A stretch of DNA of 64,000 nt from CALLPQ01 sp964392325 (GTDB lineage: Bacteria; Pseudomonadota; Alphaproteobacteria; Caulobacterales; Parvularculaceae). The DNA is taken from assembly GCA_964392325.1 (NCBI GenBank), contig CAYMPJ010000002.1, positions 1-64,000 on the forward strand, in the 5' to 3' direction. Below the pieces are notes generated by a model. It did no database searches. It was not told the origin of the DNA and saw nothing but the letters and a program-made list of their open reading frames with translations. The translations under genes and the position numbers were made by a program. This document shows, one piece after another, positions 1-9,115 of this stretch (within the stretch, counting starts at the first letter, position 1; each line of letters opens with the position of its first letter).

Positions 1-298
1 CCGCTTGTGCCATCATAACAGAAAATGAACCAGCGTCTTAAAATCGCCCCACAACGGTCTTTGGTGAATTTGATCGTAATGTTGCCTTCATGTTGCCTTC
101 TGGCGAAAAACCGGCCTGCAATTTCAAACTGAGGCACGACCCAAATTGTCTGTGTTGCGCGGCTAAACACGACAATCATGGCCCAAAATACCGGAATTTT
201 CAATCAGCCGGGATTTTACAATCAGTGTGTAACAATCAATAATGGAGAAATCCTACCTCCTAATTACTCCCGATATCCCTTAAGAGCCGAACCGAAAA
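1..298. other. Non-coding left edge of window
   Basis: I see no convincing gene here. A minus-strand gene could begin at the extreme left, because in-frame ATG ATG GCA codons read leftwards from about position 15, but too little is inside the window to support it. A short plus-strand reading frame from 178 to 402 overlaps the start of the next gene and has no family resemblance, so I do not call it. The stretch probably holds the promoter of the DUF3445 gene; no clear -35/-10 pair was picked out. Confidence 0.4.
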
Positions 299-1090
299 AT
301 GATCATTCATCAATATTTGCCCTTAAAGCCATGGATGGAACCGCGTACACGGCGCTTGCCGGGGCTTTTTCCCGTTGGCCTGCAGGATTGGCTGGCTTGT
401 GATGAAGTTTACGATCAGCAAATACAGCTTCGCGACCGCCTTATAAGCGAAAAACGCGATCAGGTTTATCAAACCGGCAAGGATACCGACCCCCATAAAC
501 ATCCTGCGGCCATCGAATTGCTCGCCTGCCTTACAAAAGAGCTAAGCGCCAAAAAGAGCTATCAATTAACGCCCCCAAATATCAAGCGCCCCGACGGGGC
601 TATGATTAACTGCACCAGTGATGATCCTCTCATTATCGCCGCAAGGCTGGTCCAGGAGGATTTACTGATCCTTGAGGAAAAAAACCGGCAACATTATCTC
701 ACAAACGCAGTTTTATGTTTCCCCGCAAGCTGGACCTTAGCACAAAAAATCGACAAACCCCTTGGCGCAATCCATGAACCTGTCACAAATTACACGGACA
801 AAATCACAGGCCGCGTCAATCTTATTTTTGATCATCTAAGGCCCGAACAACCGCTATTAAGAGCTAACTTCCTTCTCTATGATGATCCCGCCTTGCATCA
901 ACCCCGCCTCGAAAACCAGAAGAAAACCATAGACCCCAAAGCCCCTCTCTATGTGCGGGTCGAGCGCCAAACCTTGAGGCGCTTGCCCAAAACCCGGGCC
1001 ATCGTTTTTGCCGTTCACACCTATTTGGTCAGGGAAGACAGCCTCACAGACAATGAACGCACCACATTAAGAGCCGCCATTCAGTCATAG
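299..1090 (+). CDS. DUF3445 haem-dependent oxidative N-demethylase-like protein
   Basis: This 263-residue protein looks like the DUF3445 family, whose characterised member is a PAS-fold haem enzyme that oxidatively demethylates dimethylamine. Visible family signatures are an N-terminal LPLKPW block, a DWLACDEVY segment (about residues 30-39), VQEDLLILE followed by a CFPASWTLAQK block (about residues 117-147), a PLGAIHEPV segment, and the late LYVRVERQTLRRLP stretch followed by an AIVFAVHTY strand. The order matches the family. The ATG at 299 is chosen because the LPLKPW block lies right behind it; the ribosome site is weak. It stands alone, about 200 bp ahead of the PEP carboxylase gene. The substrate cannot be told from sequence, and many members are only called hypothetical. 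Confidence 0.75.
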   Translation: MIIHQYLPLKPWMEPRTRRLPGLFPVGLQDWLACDEVYDQQIQLRDRLISEKRDQVYQTGKDTDPHKHPAAIELLACLTKELSAKKSYQLTPPNIKRPDGAMINCTSDDPLIIAARLVQEDLLILEEKNRQHYLTNAVLCFPASWTLAQKIDKPLGAIHEPVTNYTDKITGRVNLIFDHLRPEQPLLRANFLLYDDPALHQPRLENQKKTIDPKAPLYVRVERQTLRRLPKTRAIVFAVHTYLVREDSLTDNERTTLRAAIQS

Positions 1091-1294
1091 GCATCCATTA
1101 GAAGGGGCCAAAAAGTAATCACCTTCGGTTTGGCTCTAAAGGCTAGCATTTTCGTCCAAGACGACATGTTCTGACAAAAATTCTAAAGTTGAATTCTGAG
1201 GTGGCTTCTATAAACCGTCATCATAAGAGTCGATGACCTTATGAGAGTGTCATTGGATTTACTTCTTAACTTTTGAATCGATTGGAACAATCAA

Positions 1295-4192
1295 ATGGAT
1301 GATAGCAGCGCTGGGTCAAATGGCACATTAGAACGCTCTTACCCGCCCCACACGGCCAGCACTGACGAGTGGCATGATTGGTGCCGGGAGCGCTTGATTG
1401 CCTATTCCAAAGAAATTAACACCAACCCGATGACAAATTCTGTCCAACGGCTCGGACATGATCTGACCATGGCGCTGGAACAGGGCAGTGTTACGCTTTC
1501 CCAACTTAAAGAAGTAATGGATTTGATCGGCAATGAAGCGCTTCTCAGGCGCGCCGATAATTTTCGCGATGCCCATGAACCCCAAAAAGGGGCGGGCTCA
1601 AAAAGCCTGCAAGAAGAGTGTGATGAATTTGTAATGCGCATCAAAGCGCAGAACAAAGATTTTAAAACTGCACGCAACGAGCTAGAGCGCACCCGCGCCG
1701 GGATTGTTTTTACCGGCCATCCGACTTTTGCAATCGCGGAAAAACTACGTGATGATTTTGTAACTTATGTGGAATCGGAAGATCCTAAACAGCGGGAGAC
1801 AAGTGCAAAGGCCCTAACCGCAAACCCGCATCGCCCCGATGAACCCATTACAATTGAAAGCGAGCATGACGCGGTATTGCGCGCAATTGCCAATGCCAGC
1901 GATGGTCTCGATCAAATTAATGGGGCCCTGATCGATGCCGCCCAGAAGCATTTCCCCGATGAGTGGGAAGATTTTTGCCCAACACCGGTGAGCGTTGCGA
2001 CATGGGTTGGTTACGACCTTGATGGACGCACAGACATTCACTGGGGCCAAACCCTGACCATCCGGCTAAAAGAAAAAGCGGCGCAATTAAATAAATATTC
2101 AAATAGCTTGAGCACCATCGCAAAAGATGTCCCTCAAGCTCAGGAACTGGCTGACCAGCTGGCCCGCGCAACAGACCTCACACAAAAACAGGCCGGGCTG
2201 TTTTCTGGAGACCTGAACGATTCGTCTGTTGTGGTTGAAGCGGCAAATATGCTCACCAAAGACCAAGCTGATCGCCTGACAAAGCTTGACCCAATCATCA
2301 ATAAAATCAGCACACTCATTAAACAAACCGATAGTGAAAAAAGCAAACGCGCGCTTTGTCTTTTGCGCGCGCAAATGAAAGCGTGCGGGTTAGGGGTTTC
2401 GCGTATCCACTTGCGCGTGAATGCAACTCAGGTACGCTCCGCATTGCGTCATGATCTTGGCGTTAATACTGACGCAGATTTTATGGGTCGCGGCACGATG
2501 GAAGTTGCTGCAAAACAAGCCAGCATTACAGCCCATAATGAAGTGAATTTTGCCTCGGTATTTTTGGAAAAAATGACCGCGCGCCGGCAATTTATGCTTT
2601 GTGCACAAATTTTAAAACATGTTGACGAAGAAACACCCATCCGTTTTCTTATTGCTGAGTGCGAAGCCCCTGCGACCGTAATGGGGGCGGTTTATCTTGC
2701 CAGAGCCTACGGGGTTGCAGAACATCTTGATATATCTCCCCTCTTTGAAACGCCCAGCGCCCTTGAGCGCGGCGGACGCTTTATGGAGCGCCTCATTCAG
2801 GAAGATGAATATGTCGCCTATGCAAAAGAGCGTGGCCGCATTTCGATTCAGTTAGGCTTTTCCGATAGTGGCCGGTTTATGGGTCAGCTCGCCGCTGATC
2901 TGGCAATTGAACGGCTCCATATTTTGCTAGCCCGGGTGATGAATGAAAATGGCCTGAATGATGTGGAAGCGCTGGTCTTTAATACAAATGGCGAGAGCAT
3001 GGGACGGGGCGGCTTTCCCGGCACCATTGAAGATCGCCTTCACCACCTTATTACCCCATGGACCAGAGGCATTTTCGCAAAGAATAATATTGCCGTTAAT
3101 GTAGAGAGTGCATTTCAGGGCGGCGAAGGGTTTTTGCATTTTCAAACCCCCAGCATTGCCGGCAAGACCATGAATGAAATTTTCAGAGTCTCATTTGCCG
3201 ATTGGCAATGCGACGAAGAAGATATGTTCTATAAGGACATTAATTTTTCATGGGACTATTATCGCGGTGTTAAAGCATGGCAGGAAGATCTGTTTGAGAA
3301 TCCGGATTATACACGCGCAATCGCTTCTTTTGGACAAAAGCTTTTATTTACAACCGGCTCGCGAAAAGTAAGACGAAGCAGCAAGGGTGTTGCCGATATG
3401 AGCCCGCGCGCATTGCGCGCCATACCCCATAATGCGATCTTGCAGCAAATGGCCATCCCTGTAAATGTTGCTTGCGGCACTGGCGCAACAATTCATCAGG
3501 AGGCAGATCGTTTTGTCAGCTTTGTGCAAAACTCTGACCGCATGAGACGTCTTCTGGAAATGGCAGAAAATGCCCGCAATCTCACCAGCCTGCCCGCCTT
3601 TCTGGGCTATGCCAATATCTATAATGCCAGCTATTGGACCCGCCGGGCCACCTCTTCGCCCGATCCAACTTGCGCATCTTGCTATCTGGTGATCGCAAAA
3701 CAGTTGCAGGATCAGGAAGTTTATACGGCACTGGGACGGTTGGCGAATTTACTTGGCGTTGATCTTTCCCATTTTGACGGTCTTTTGTCTGACATTCACG
3801 ATGATGAACATGCGACCAGTCGCAGAGAAAACCGCCTCGGCCTACATATCCTCCATTCAATCCGCCAATCGGCGATTATGTATGCCCTTATCCTGATCTC
3901 CCAGCTTCCCGGTTTTTCAGGGCGTCATGAAGTTACCCATGAAGACCTGTTCGATGATGGATTGCATTTGCGCTTTGATGAATTGACCGAGCGCTTATCA
4001 ATGATTTTCCCGGCTGAAATGCCAGAAGCAGAAGCCATGACCGGCATTGAGGAACATACCAATCTCGATCTTTCGGCGCATTTAGGATATCCGCAGATAG
4101 AAAGCGAAGTTATCGAGCCATTGCGCACGATCGAAACCCTTATTCAGGAAACCGGCGTTGCTATTTCTCATTTTTATGGCGCTTATGGCTAG
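1295..4192 (+). CDS. ppc: Divergent phosphoenolpyruvate carboxylase
   Basis: At 965 residues this has the length and general layout of PEP carboxylase, which adds bicarbonate to PEP to make oxaloacetate for the TCA cycle. An FTGHPTF segment at about residues 139-145 matches the family TAHPTE site with its catalytic histidine (H142). LGFSDSGRFMG near residue 520 matches the conserved YSDSGKDAG block. A GRGG segment near residue 568 matches the second half of the family GRGGxxGRGG loop. Two things differ: the first half of that loop reads NTNGES instead of HGRGG, and the protein ends in HFYGAYG rather than the usual xNTG terminus that reaches the active site. It belongs to the superfamily, but full carboxylase activity is uncertain. 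It stands alone, about 110 bp upstream of glyS on the same strand. Confidence 0.72.
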   Translation: MDDSSAGSNGTLERSYPPHTASTDEWHDWCRERLIAYSKEINTNPMTNSVQRLGHDLTMALEQGSVTLSQLKEVMDLIGNEALLRRADNFRDAHEPQKGAGSKSLQEECDEFVMRIKAQNKDFKTARNELERTRAGIVFTGHPTFAIAEKLRDDFVTYVESEDPKQRETSAKALTANPHRPDEPITIESEHDAVLRAIANASDGLDQINGALIDAAQKHFPDEWEDFCPTPVSVATWVGYDLDGRTDIHWGQTLTIRLKEKAAQLNKYSNSLSTIAKDVPQAQELADQLARATDLTQKQAGLFSGDLNDSSVVVEAANMLTKDQADRLTKLDPIINKISTLIKQTDSEKSKRALCLLRAQMKACGLGVSRIHLRVNATQVRSALRHDLGVNTDADFMGRGTMEVAAKQASITAHNEVNFASVFLEKMTARRQFMLCAQILKHVDEETPIRFLIAECEAPATVMGAVYLARAYGVAEHLDISPLFETPSALERGGRFMERLIQEDEYVAYAKERGRISIQLGFSDSGRFMGQLAADLAIERLHILLARVMNENGLNDVEALVFNTNGESMGRGGFPGTIEDRLHHLITPWTRGIFAKNNIAVNVESAFQGGEGFLHFQTPSIAGKTMNEIFRVSFADWQCDEEDMFYKDINFSWDYYRGVKAWQEDLFENPDYTRAIASFGQKLLFTTGSRKVRRSSKGVADMSPRALRAIPHNAILQQMAIPVNVACGTGATIHQEADRFVSFVQNSDRMRRLLEMAENARNLTSLPAFLGYANIYNASYWTRRATSSPDPTCASCYLVIAKQLQDQEVYTALGRLANLLGVDLSHFDGLLSDIHDDEHATSRRENRLGLHILHSIRQSAIMYALILISQLPGFSGRHEVTHEDLFDDGLHLRFDELTERLSMIFPAEMPEAEAMTGIEEHTNLDLSAHLGYPQIESEVIEPLRTIETLIQETGVAISHFYGAYG

Positions 4193-4300
4193 CGGGAAAT
4201 TTGATTAAATGAATACTCGCTCTTCACCCCTTGCCCTTCACGCCCTAGCTGCATAAACAAGATGTTTTTAAAATAGCGACATCAACCTCCAAGGCCATCA

Positions 4301-6340
4301 ATGCCCGATTTATTGCTTGAATTATTCTCTGAAGAAATCCCTGCCCGCATGCAGGCGCGTGCAGCGCTGGATCTGGAAAAGCGCGTTAATCAACATCTCA
4401 TCGATGCCGGTTACATGCCAACGGGCGTGAAAGCATTTGCCACGCCGCGCCGCCTTACCCTGATCGCAACCGGATTACCCGTTGCCCAGGAAGACATACG
4501 CGAAGAGAAAAAAGGCCCCCGCGTCGGTGCCCCTGAAAAGGCTGTTGAAGGGTTTTTGCGAAGTGCTGGCCTCACCAGTCTTGATCAATGCGAGCAACGC
4601 TCCGACAAAAAGGGTGACTATTTTGTTGCCATTATTGACCGCAAAGGTCAGCCCACCGCAGATATTATTGCAAAAATGGTACCCGATATTGTCCGCAATT
4701 TTCCTTGGCCAAAGTCCATGCGCTGGGGCGCGCAAAGCGGCCAAGAGGGTGCCTTGAAATGGGTGCGCCCCCTCACCTCCATCCTTTGTACCTTTAACGG
4801 CGAGATTGTATCATTTGATGTGGATGGCTTACCCGCATCAGACAAAACCTATGGGCACCGTTTTATGGGCCCCGATGAAATTCAAACGCGTAATTTTGAA
4901 GATTATGAAAAAGCCCTGCGCCGGGCCAATGTCATTCTGGACATGGAAGAGCGTAAGGAAAAAATTGCCGCCGAAGCCAAAACCCTATGCGAGGCACAAG
5001 GGCTGGAACTTCTGGAAGACAAAGCTTTACTGGAAGAAGTTGCCGGACTTGCCGAGTGGCCGGTTGTTATGATTGGCAATTTTGACGTAAAATTCCTGAC
5101 CATTCCCGATGAAGTGCTGACAGCGTCCATGCGCGGGCATCAGAAATATTTTTCTGTATGCGACCCAAAAACCAAACGTCTTGCCAATCGCTTTATTGTG
5201 GTTGCGAATATAGAAAGCCCAGATGGCGGCGCCGCTATGCGTAATGGCTATGAGCGCGTCTTAACCGCAAGGCTCTCTGATGGCTGGTATCTTTATCATC
5301 AAGATTTAAAATCCCCTCCGGAAACCAGAATTGATGATCTTGGTGAGGTCACTTTCTTTGAAGGGCTGGGAAGCATTGGCGATAAGGCAAAAAGGGTTGC
5401 AAAACTGGCTCGCGAAATTGCCCCGATAGTGGGCGCTAATCCCGATAGTGCCGAGCGCGCTGCCATGCTTGCCAAGGCCGATCTGGTAACCGGAATGGTT
5501 GGCGAATTTCCCGAACTGCAAGGGGTGATGGGGCGTTATTATGCGCTTGCGCAAAACGAGCCGCAAGATATTGCCGATGCAATCCGCGATCATTACAAAC
5601 CACAAGGTCAAGATGATAATGCGCCTTCCGAACCCGTTTCGGTAGCTGTCTCTTTAGCAGAAAAACTTGATACACTGACGGCATTTTGGGGCATTGATAA
5701 AAAGCCCACAGGCTCGAGTGATCCCTTTGCCCTGCGCCGCGCCGCTTTGGGGGTTATACGGATTATTCTACAAAATGAATTGCGCTACCCTCTTCCTTCA
5801 GGGCCAACAGATATTTTGAATTTTTTCCATGACCGCTTGAAAGTCTATCTACGCGATAAAAAACATCGCCACGACCATATCGATGCAGTTCTCAAAAACC
5901 CCGATGGGGGGCTTCAAGATGATCTGATCATCATCATGTCTCGCCTCAAGGCTTTAGAAAATTTCCTGAAAACCGATGACGGCACGAATTTAGCGGCCGC
6001 CTATAAGCGCACAGCCAATATTCTCAAAGCGGAAGAGAAAAAAGGCGCTTTGCCGGGCCGTGACGCCATTGATCCGGGCACCCTGAGCGAAGCTGCGGAA
6101 AAAAATCTCTATGCCACTCTTGAAAAAGCAGAAACGCAAGCCGCCAAAGCCATTGAGCAGGAAAAGTTTTCCGATGCCATGAGCGCCCTTTCGGGGCTTC
6201 GCGCGCCCATTGATGACTTTTTTGAAAATGTAATTGTCAATGCCGATGAGCCAGCAGTGCGGACAAACCGGTTGCTCTTATTGATGCGCTTTCGAGATGC
6301 AACATCGCAAATTGCCGATTTTAGCAAGCTCGAAGGCTAG
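4301..6340 (+). CDS. glyS: Glycine--tRNA ligase beta subunit
   Basis: The 679-residue product is the beta subunit of the bacterial alpha2-beta2 glycyl-tRNA synthetase, which charges tRNA-Gly together with the GlyQ alpha subunit. The N-terminus (LLLELFSEEIPARM) and the ATPRRLTL block near residue 46 are hallmarks, as are MRWG, the GHRFMGP segment, the MRGHQKYF block in the central domain, and a C-terminal helical anticodon-binding region. Length is normal for the family. glyQ is usually the immediate upstream neighbour, but here the gene upstream is the PEP carboxylase relative and no glyQ is in the window. The 3' end converges with mrp, leaving only 16 bp between the stop codons. Confidence 0.96.
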   Translation: MPDLLLELFSEEIPARMQARAALDLEKRVNQHLIDAGYMPTGVKAFATPRRLTLIATGLPVAQEDIREEKKGPRVGAPEKAVEGFLRSAGLTSLDQCEQRSDKKGDYFVAIIDRKGQPTADIIAKMVPDIVRNFPWPKSMRWGAQSGQEGALKWVRPLTSILCTFNGEIVSFDVDGLPASDKTYGHRFMGPDEIQTRNFEDYEKALRRANVILDMEERKEKIAAEAKTLCEAQGLELLEDKALLEEVAGLAEWPVVMIGNFDVKFLTIPDEVLTASMRGHQKYFSVCDPKTKRLANRFIVVANIESPDGGAAMRNGYERVLTARLSDGWYLYHQDLKSPPETRIDDLGEVTFFEGLGSIGDKAKRVAKLAREIAPIVGANPDSAERAAMLAKADLVTGMVGEFPELQGVMGRYYALAQNEPQDIADAIRDHYKPQGQDDNAPSEPVSVAVSLAEKLDTLTAFWGIDKKPTGSSDPFALRRAALGVIRIILQNELRYPLPSGPTDILNFFHDRLKVYLRDKKHRHDHIDAVLKNPDGGLQDDLIIIMSRLKALENFLKTDDGTNLAAAYKRTANILKAEEKKGALPGRDAIDPGTLSEAAEKNLYATLEKAETQAAKAIEQEKFSDAMSALSGLRAPIDDFFENVIVNADEPAVRTNRLLLLMRFRDATSQIADFSKLEG

Positions 6341-6356
6341 CCCCCTTTTTTGGCCA

Positions 6357-7487
6357 TCACTGGTCAATTAACGCCGCTGCAATCTGTTCGATCTTCTTTG
6401 CGCTCTTGCTCCCCTGAAACCCCGCCTCGTCATTATTGCCAATGGCCGGTTCAATCGGGATAGCGCCAAGAAAAGGAACCTCGAGAGAGGCGGCCATGCG
6501 TTCACCGCCCGATTCCCCGAAAATAAATGTGCGCGATCCATCGGGCATTTCCAGCCAGGCCATATTTTCAATTAGGCCAAGAACCGGGATATTGGTTTGA
6601 CGGAACAGGGAAATCCCCCGGCGCACATCAGCCAGAGCAAGCTCTTGAGGAGTGGTTATAATCACGGCCCCATCAAGCTTGCCGGTCTGGATAAGAGACA
6701 AATGGGTATCCCCCGTCCCCGGCGGGGTATCAATGAGCAGGATATCAAGCGCCCCCCACTCCACATCCCCCAATAATTGCCGGATTGCCCCCATTTGCAT
6801 GGGCCCGCGCCATGCAACCGCCTTTTCGCTATCCACAAGTAGACCGATAGAGATGAATTTCAGTGAGCCGGTATCAAGGGGCTGGATTTTCCCCTCATTC
6901 ACGCTAGGTCGCTGGCTCATCCCCAATAAGGTCGGCAATGAGGGGCCGGATATATCTGCGTCAAGCAAACCAACCCGCAGGCCCGATGCCGCAAGAGCCT
7001 TCGCCAGAGATACACTCATGGTGGATTTCCCAACGCCCCCCTTGCCCGATGTGACAGCAATGATCCGCTTAACATCGCGGAGCGCTTCGCCAATTTTGGC
7101 ATTGGGATCGGGCTTGGCGCTTTCTTTTTTTGCCATAAAATCACTAAGGCCGAGGGGATTATCATGACCGCTCACGGCGCGCTGTGAGGGTTTTGGCGAG
7201 CCAGATCTTCCAGCGCTTTTTCCAGTGCTGTGACGCGTTGCGATAATACGCACATCTTCAATGCCATTGATCTCCAATAGCTCGGCGCGCATGCGATCGA
7301 TAAGGGTTGAAATCTGCTTTTGGCTATCCCCGCCCGCATCAAGCGTAATATTCGCCCGGCCCTCCTCAACGGCCATATCCAGAATGCGCCCCGCCGCAAC
7401 AAGATTGCCCCCGCCCTGAGCGGCATCTGGCACCTCAATGCCCGACAAACAGCTTCGCAACGCCATCAAGAGTGTACTTTGGTTCAT
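6357..7487 (-). CDS. mrp: Mrp/ApbC-type iron-sulfur carrier ATPase
   Basis: This is a P-loop NTPase of the Mrp/NBP35 family, proteins that hold and transfer Fe-S clusters in the cytosol. An N-terminal MIP18/DUF59-like domain (about residues 1-90) is joined by a Ser/Lys-rich linker to the ATPase, with the deviant Walker A GKGGVGKST near residue 150 and DADISGPSLP just after. LLIDTPPGTGD forms the Walker B region. The usual CPxC cluster-binding motif after the ENM segment is replaced by a cysteine-free MPDGS stretch, so cluster binding may differ from the E. coli protein. I prefer the ATG at 7487 (376 residues), preceded by GGA at good spacing, over the in-frame ATG at 7499 with no ribosome site. 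Confidence 0.92.
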   Translation of the reverse strand: MNQSTLLMALRSCLSGIEVPDAAQGGGNLVAAGRILDMAVEEGRANITLDAGGDSQKQISTLIDRMRAELLEINGIEDVRIIATRHSTGKSAGRSGSPKPSQRAVSGHDNPLGLSDFMAKKESAKPDPNAKIGEALRDVKRIIAVTSGKGGVGKSTMSVSLAKALAASGLRVGLLDADISGPSLPTLLGMSQRPSVNEGKIQPLDTGSLKFISIGLLVDSEKAVAWRGPMQMGAIRQLLGDVEWGALDILLIDTPPGTGDTHLSLIQTGKLDGAVIITTPQELALADVRRGISLFRQTNIPVLGLIENMAWLEMPDGSRTFIFGESGGERMAASLEVPFLGAIPIEPAIGNNDEAGFQGSKSAKKIEQIAAALIDQ

Positions 7488-7918
7488 ATCTGGTTCCATT
7501 TAAGTGGGGCGATAACGGGGGCGACTGGTTTTTAAAGGAGCAGTTTTTTAAACAATCACGACACTAAATCGGTTTGCTCCATTGAAGCTTATAGATTTCA
7601 GTCACATATATACATTTAGTAAGAAAAACCAACCAAGCAGATACGCCGCCCAAGTGCTGAAAAATACCCATCCGCCCTACACATTCACCCCCAAAATCGG
7701 ATACACAATCCGGGACAGAATCAGATAAAATGGAATTTAATAGTTTTTTGTGATCGATAAGGGTATGGAGTGCCTCAACGAGAACCCGAAACTTCCCGTT
7801 TCCCAAATAAGTCGGCTCAAAACAGCTTGGCCACCAAATACACATAAAGCCAAATAGGCAGAAGACGAATACATAGAAGAACCCATCAAATTAGAGCTTA
7901 AAGAAAAAGTGAGAAAAC
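7488..7918. other. Divergent intergenic region mrp/hflK
   Basis: About 430 bp separate the divergent mrp and hflK genes. It must hold both promoters. I found no structured RNA, long repeat or convincing small gene. A 93-residue minus-strand frame covering 7564-7845 has no recognisable features and is treated as chance. Confidence 0.4.
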
Positions 7919-9115
7919 ATGCCCTGGCAAGATAATTCAGGTAACGGTAGCGATAACACAAGTGATTACAATCAGGGTGGTCCCTGGGGTCAGCCTCCCA
8001 GAGGCGGCAACGGTAGTGGTAATGGCAGCGGCAATGGTGGGCGCGGTCCAAGACGGCCCTCCCGCGATGGCGAGCCCCCTGATCTTGATGAATTGCTGGA
8101 AGCCTCACGCGAGCGCTTGAAGCGCGCCTTTCCCGGACGACGTGGTGGCCACGGCGGTCGCGGCGGCGGCGGTATAGAAATGAATGGGAAGACATTCGGA
8201 TTAATTGCTGCCGCAATTCTTATTCTCTGGGGCATAAGCGGTTTTTACCGGGTCAACCCTTACCAGCTCGCGGTTGTGACAACTTTTGGCGAATTTGATA
8301 AAATTGCTACCTCTGGTTTGAACTGGCATATTCCCTACCCCTTTCAAAATACAAAAACTGAAAATGTAACCGATGTTCGAAGCGCCAATGTCCCCACCAG
8401 TCGCAGCGGTGGGACAGGTTTTATGCTGACCAAGGACAAGAACATTGTTGATGTGGAAATGACCGTTCAGTGGCAAATTAAACCCGGCGTAATATCGGAA
8501 AATGGAGAATTTCCCGGGGTTGCACAATTTGTTTTCAATATTGACGATCCACAAAATCTGCTTGTCACGGTGGCCGAGGCCGCCATTCGCGAAGCTGTTG
8601 GTGCAAATGATCTGGAATATGTCAGAACCAATGGCCGCGCAGAAGTGCAACAGCAGACCCTTGCCCTGATGCAATCAGCCCTTGATCTCAATCAAGCAGG
8701 CATCGAAGTCATCGAGGTCAACCTAGAACGCACCGCACCGCCAACCCGTGAAGTGGATGAAGCCTTTCTTGATGTGAAAGCCGCCGAACAAGATCAGGAG
8801 CAGTTTATCAATACAGCGCGCTCCTATCAAAACCGTGTCGTCCCTCAAGCTCGCGGTCAGGCCCAGCGCATTCTCGAAGAAGCGCGAGGCTATCAGTTCC
8901 GCGTAACCGCAGAGGCGCGTGGTCAGGCGGAACGGTTTGAGAAAATCTACGCAGAATATGCCAAAGCCCCGCAGGTCACGCGCCAACGCATGTATCTGGA
9001 AACAACCGAGCGCGTACTCGCGACAATGGACAAAATCATCATTGAAGAAGGAGCCGGCTCTGGCGTCGTCCCCTACTTACCCCTCAATGAACTTCAGAAG
9101 GGAAAATCACAATGA
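7919..9115 (+). CDS. hflK: HflK, FtsH protease modulator subunit
   Basis: HflK and HflC form the membrane-anchored SPFH complex that encloses FtsH and limits its degradation of membrane proteins. This 398-residue protein starts with a Gly/Asn/Arg-rich tail (residues 1-90), typical of HflK. One membrane span follows (about residues 93-110), then an SPFH/band-7 domain (SGFYRVNPYQLAVVTTFG, later WQIKPG and FNIDDP segments) and an Ala/Arg/Gln-rich coiled coil with RTAPPTREV. The tail is encoded by repetitive GGTAATGGC-like DNA. The stop overlaps the hflC start (ATGA), indicating translational coupling in a two-gene operon. Confidence 0.97.
   Translation: MPWQDNSGNGSDNTSDYNQGGPWGQPPRGGNGSGNGSGNGGRGPRRPSRDGEPPDLDELLEASRERLKRAFPGRRGGHGGRGGGGIEMNGKTFGLIAAAILILWGISGFYRVNPYQLAVVTTFGEFDKIATSGLNWHIPYPFQNTKTENVTDVRSANVPTSRSGGTGFMLTKDKNIVDVEMTVQWQIKPGVISENGEFPGVAQFVFNIDDPQNLLVTVAEAAIREAVGANDLEYVRTNGRAEVQQQTLALMQSALDLNQAGIEVIEVNLERTAPPTREVDEAFLDVKAAEQDQEQFINTARSYQNRVVPQARGQAQRILEEARGYQFRVTAEARGQAERFEKIYAEYAKAPQVTRQRMYLETTERVLATMDKIIIEEGAGSGVVPYLPLNELQKGKSQ

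Noticed and set aside
178..402. Short plus-strand reading frame at the left edge
   Set aside because: It overlaps the DUF3445 gene, has no family resemblance and no ribosome site.
7737..8216. Minus-strand frame opposite hflK
   Set aside because: It is a shadow of the low-complexity Gly/Asn/Arg tail of HflK.
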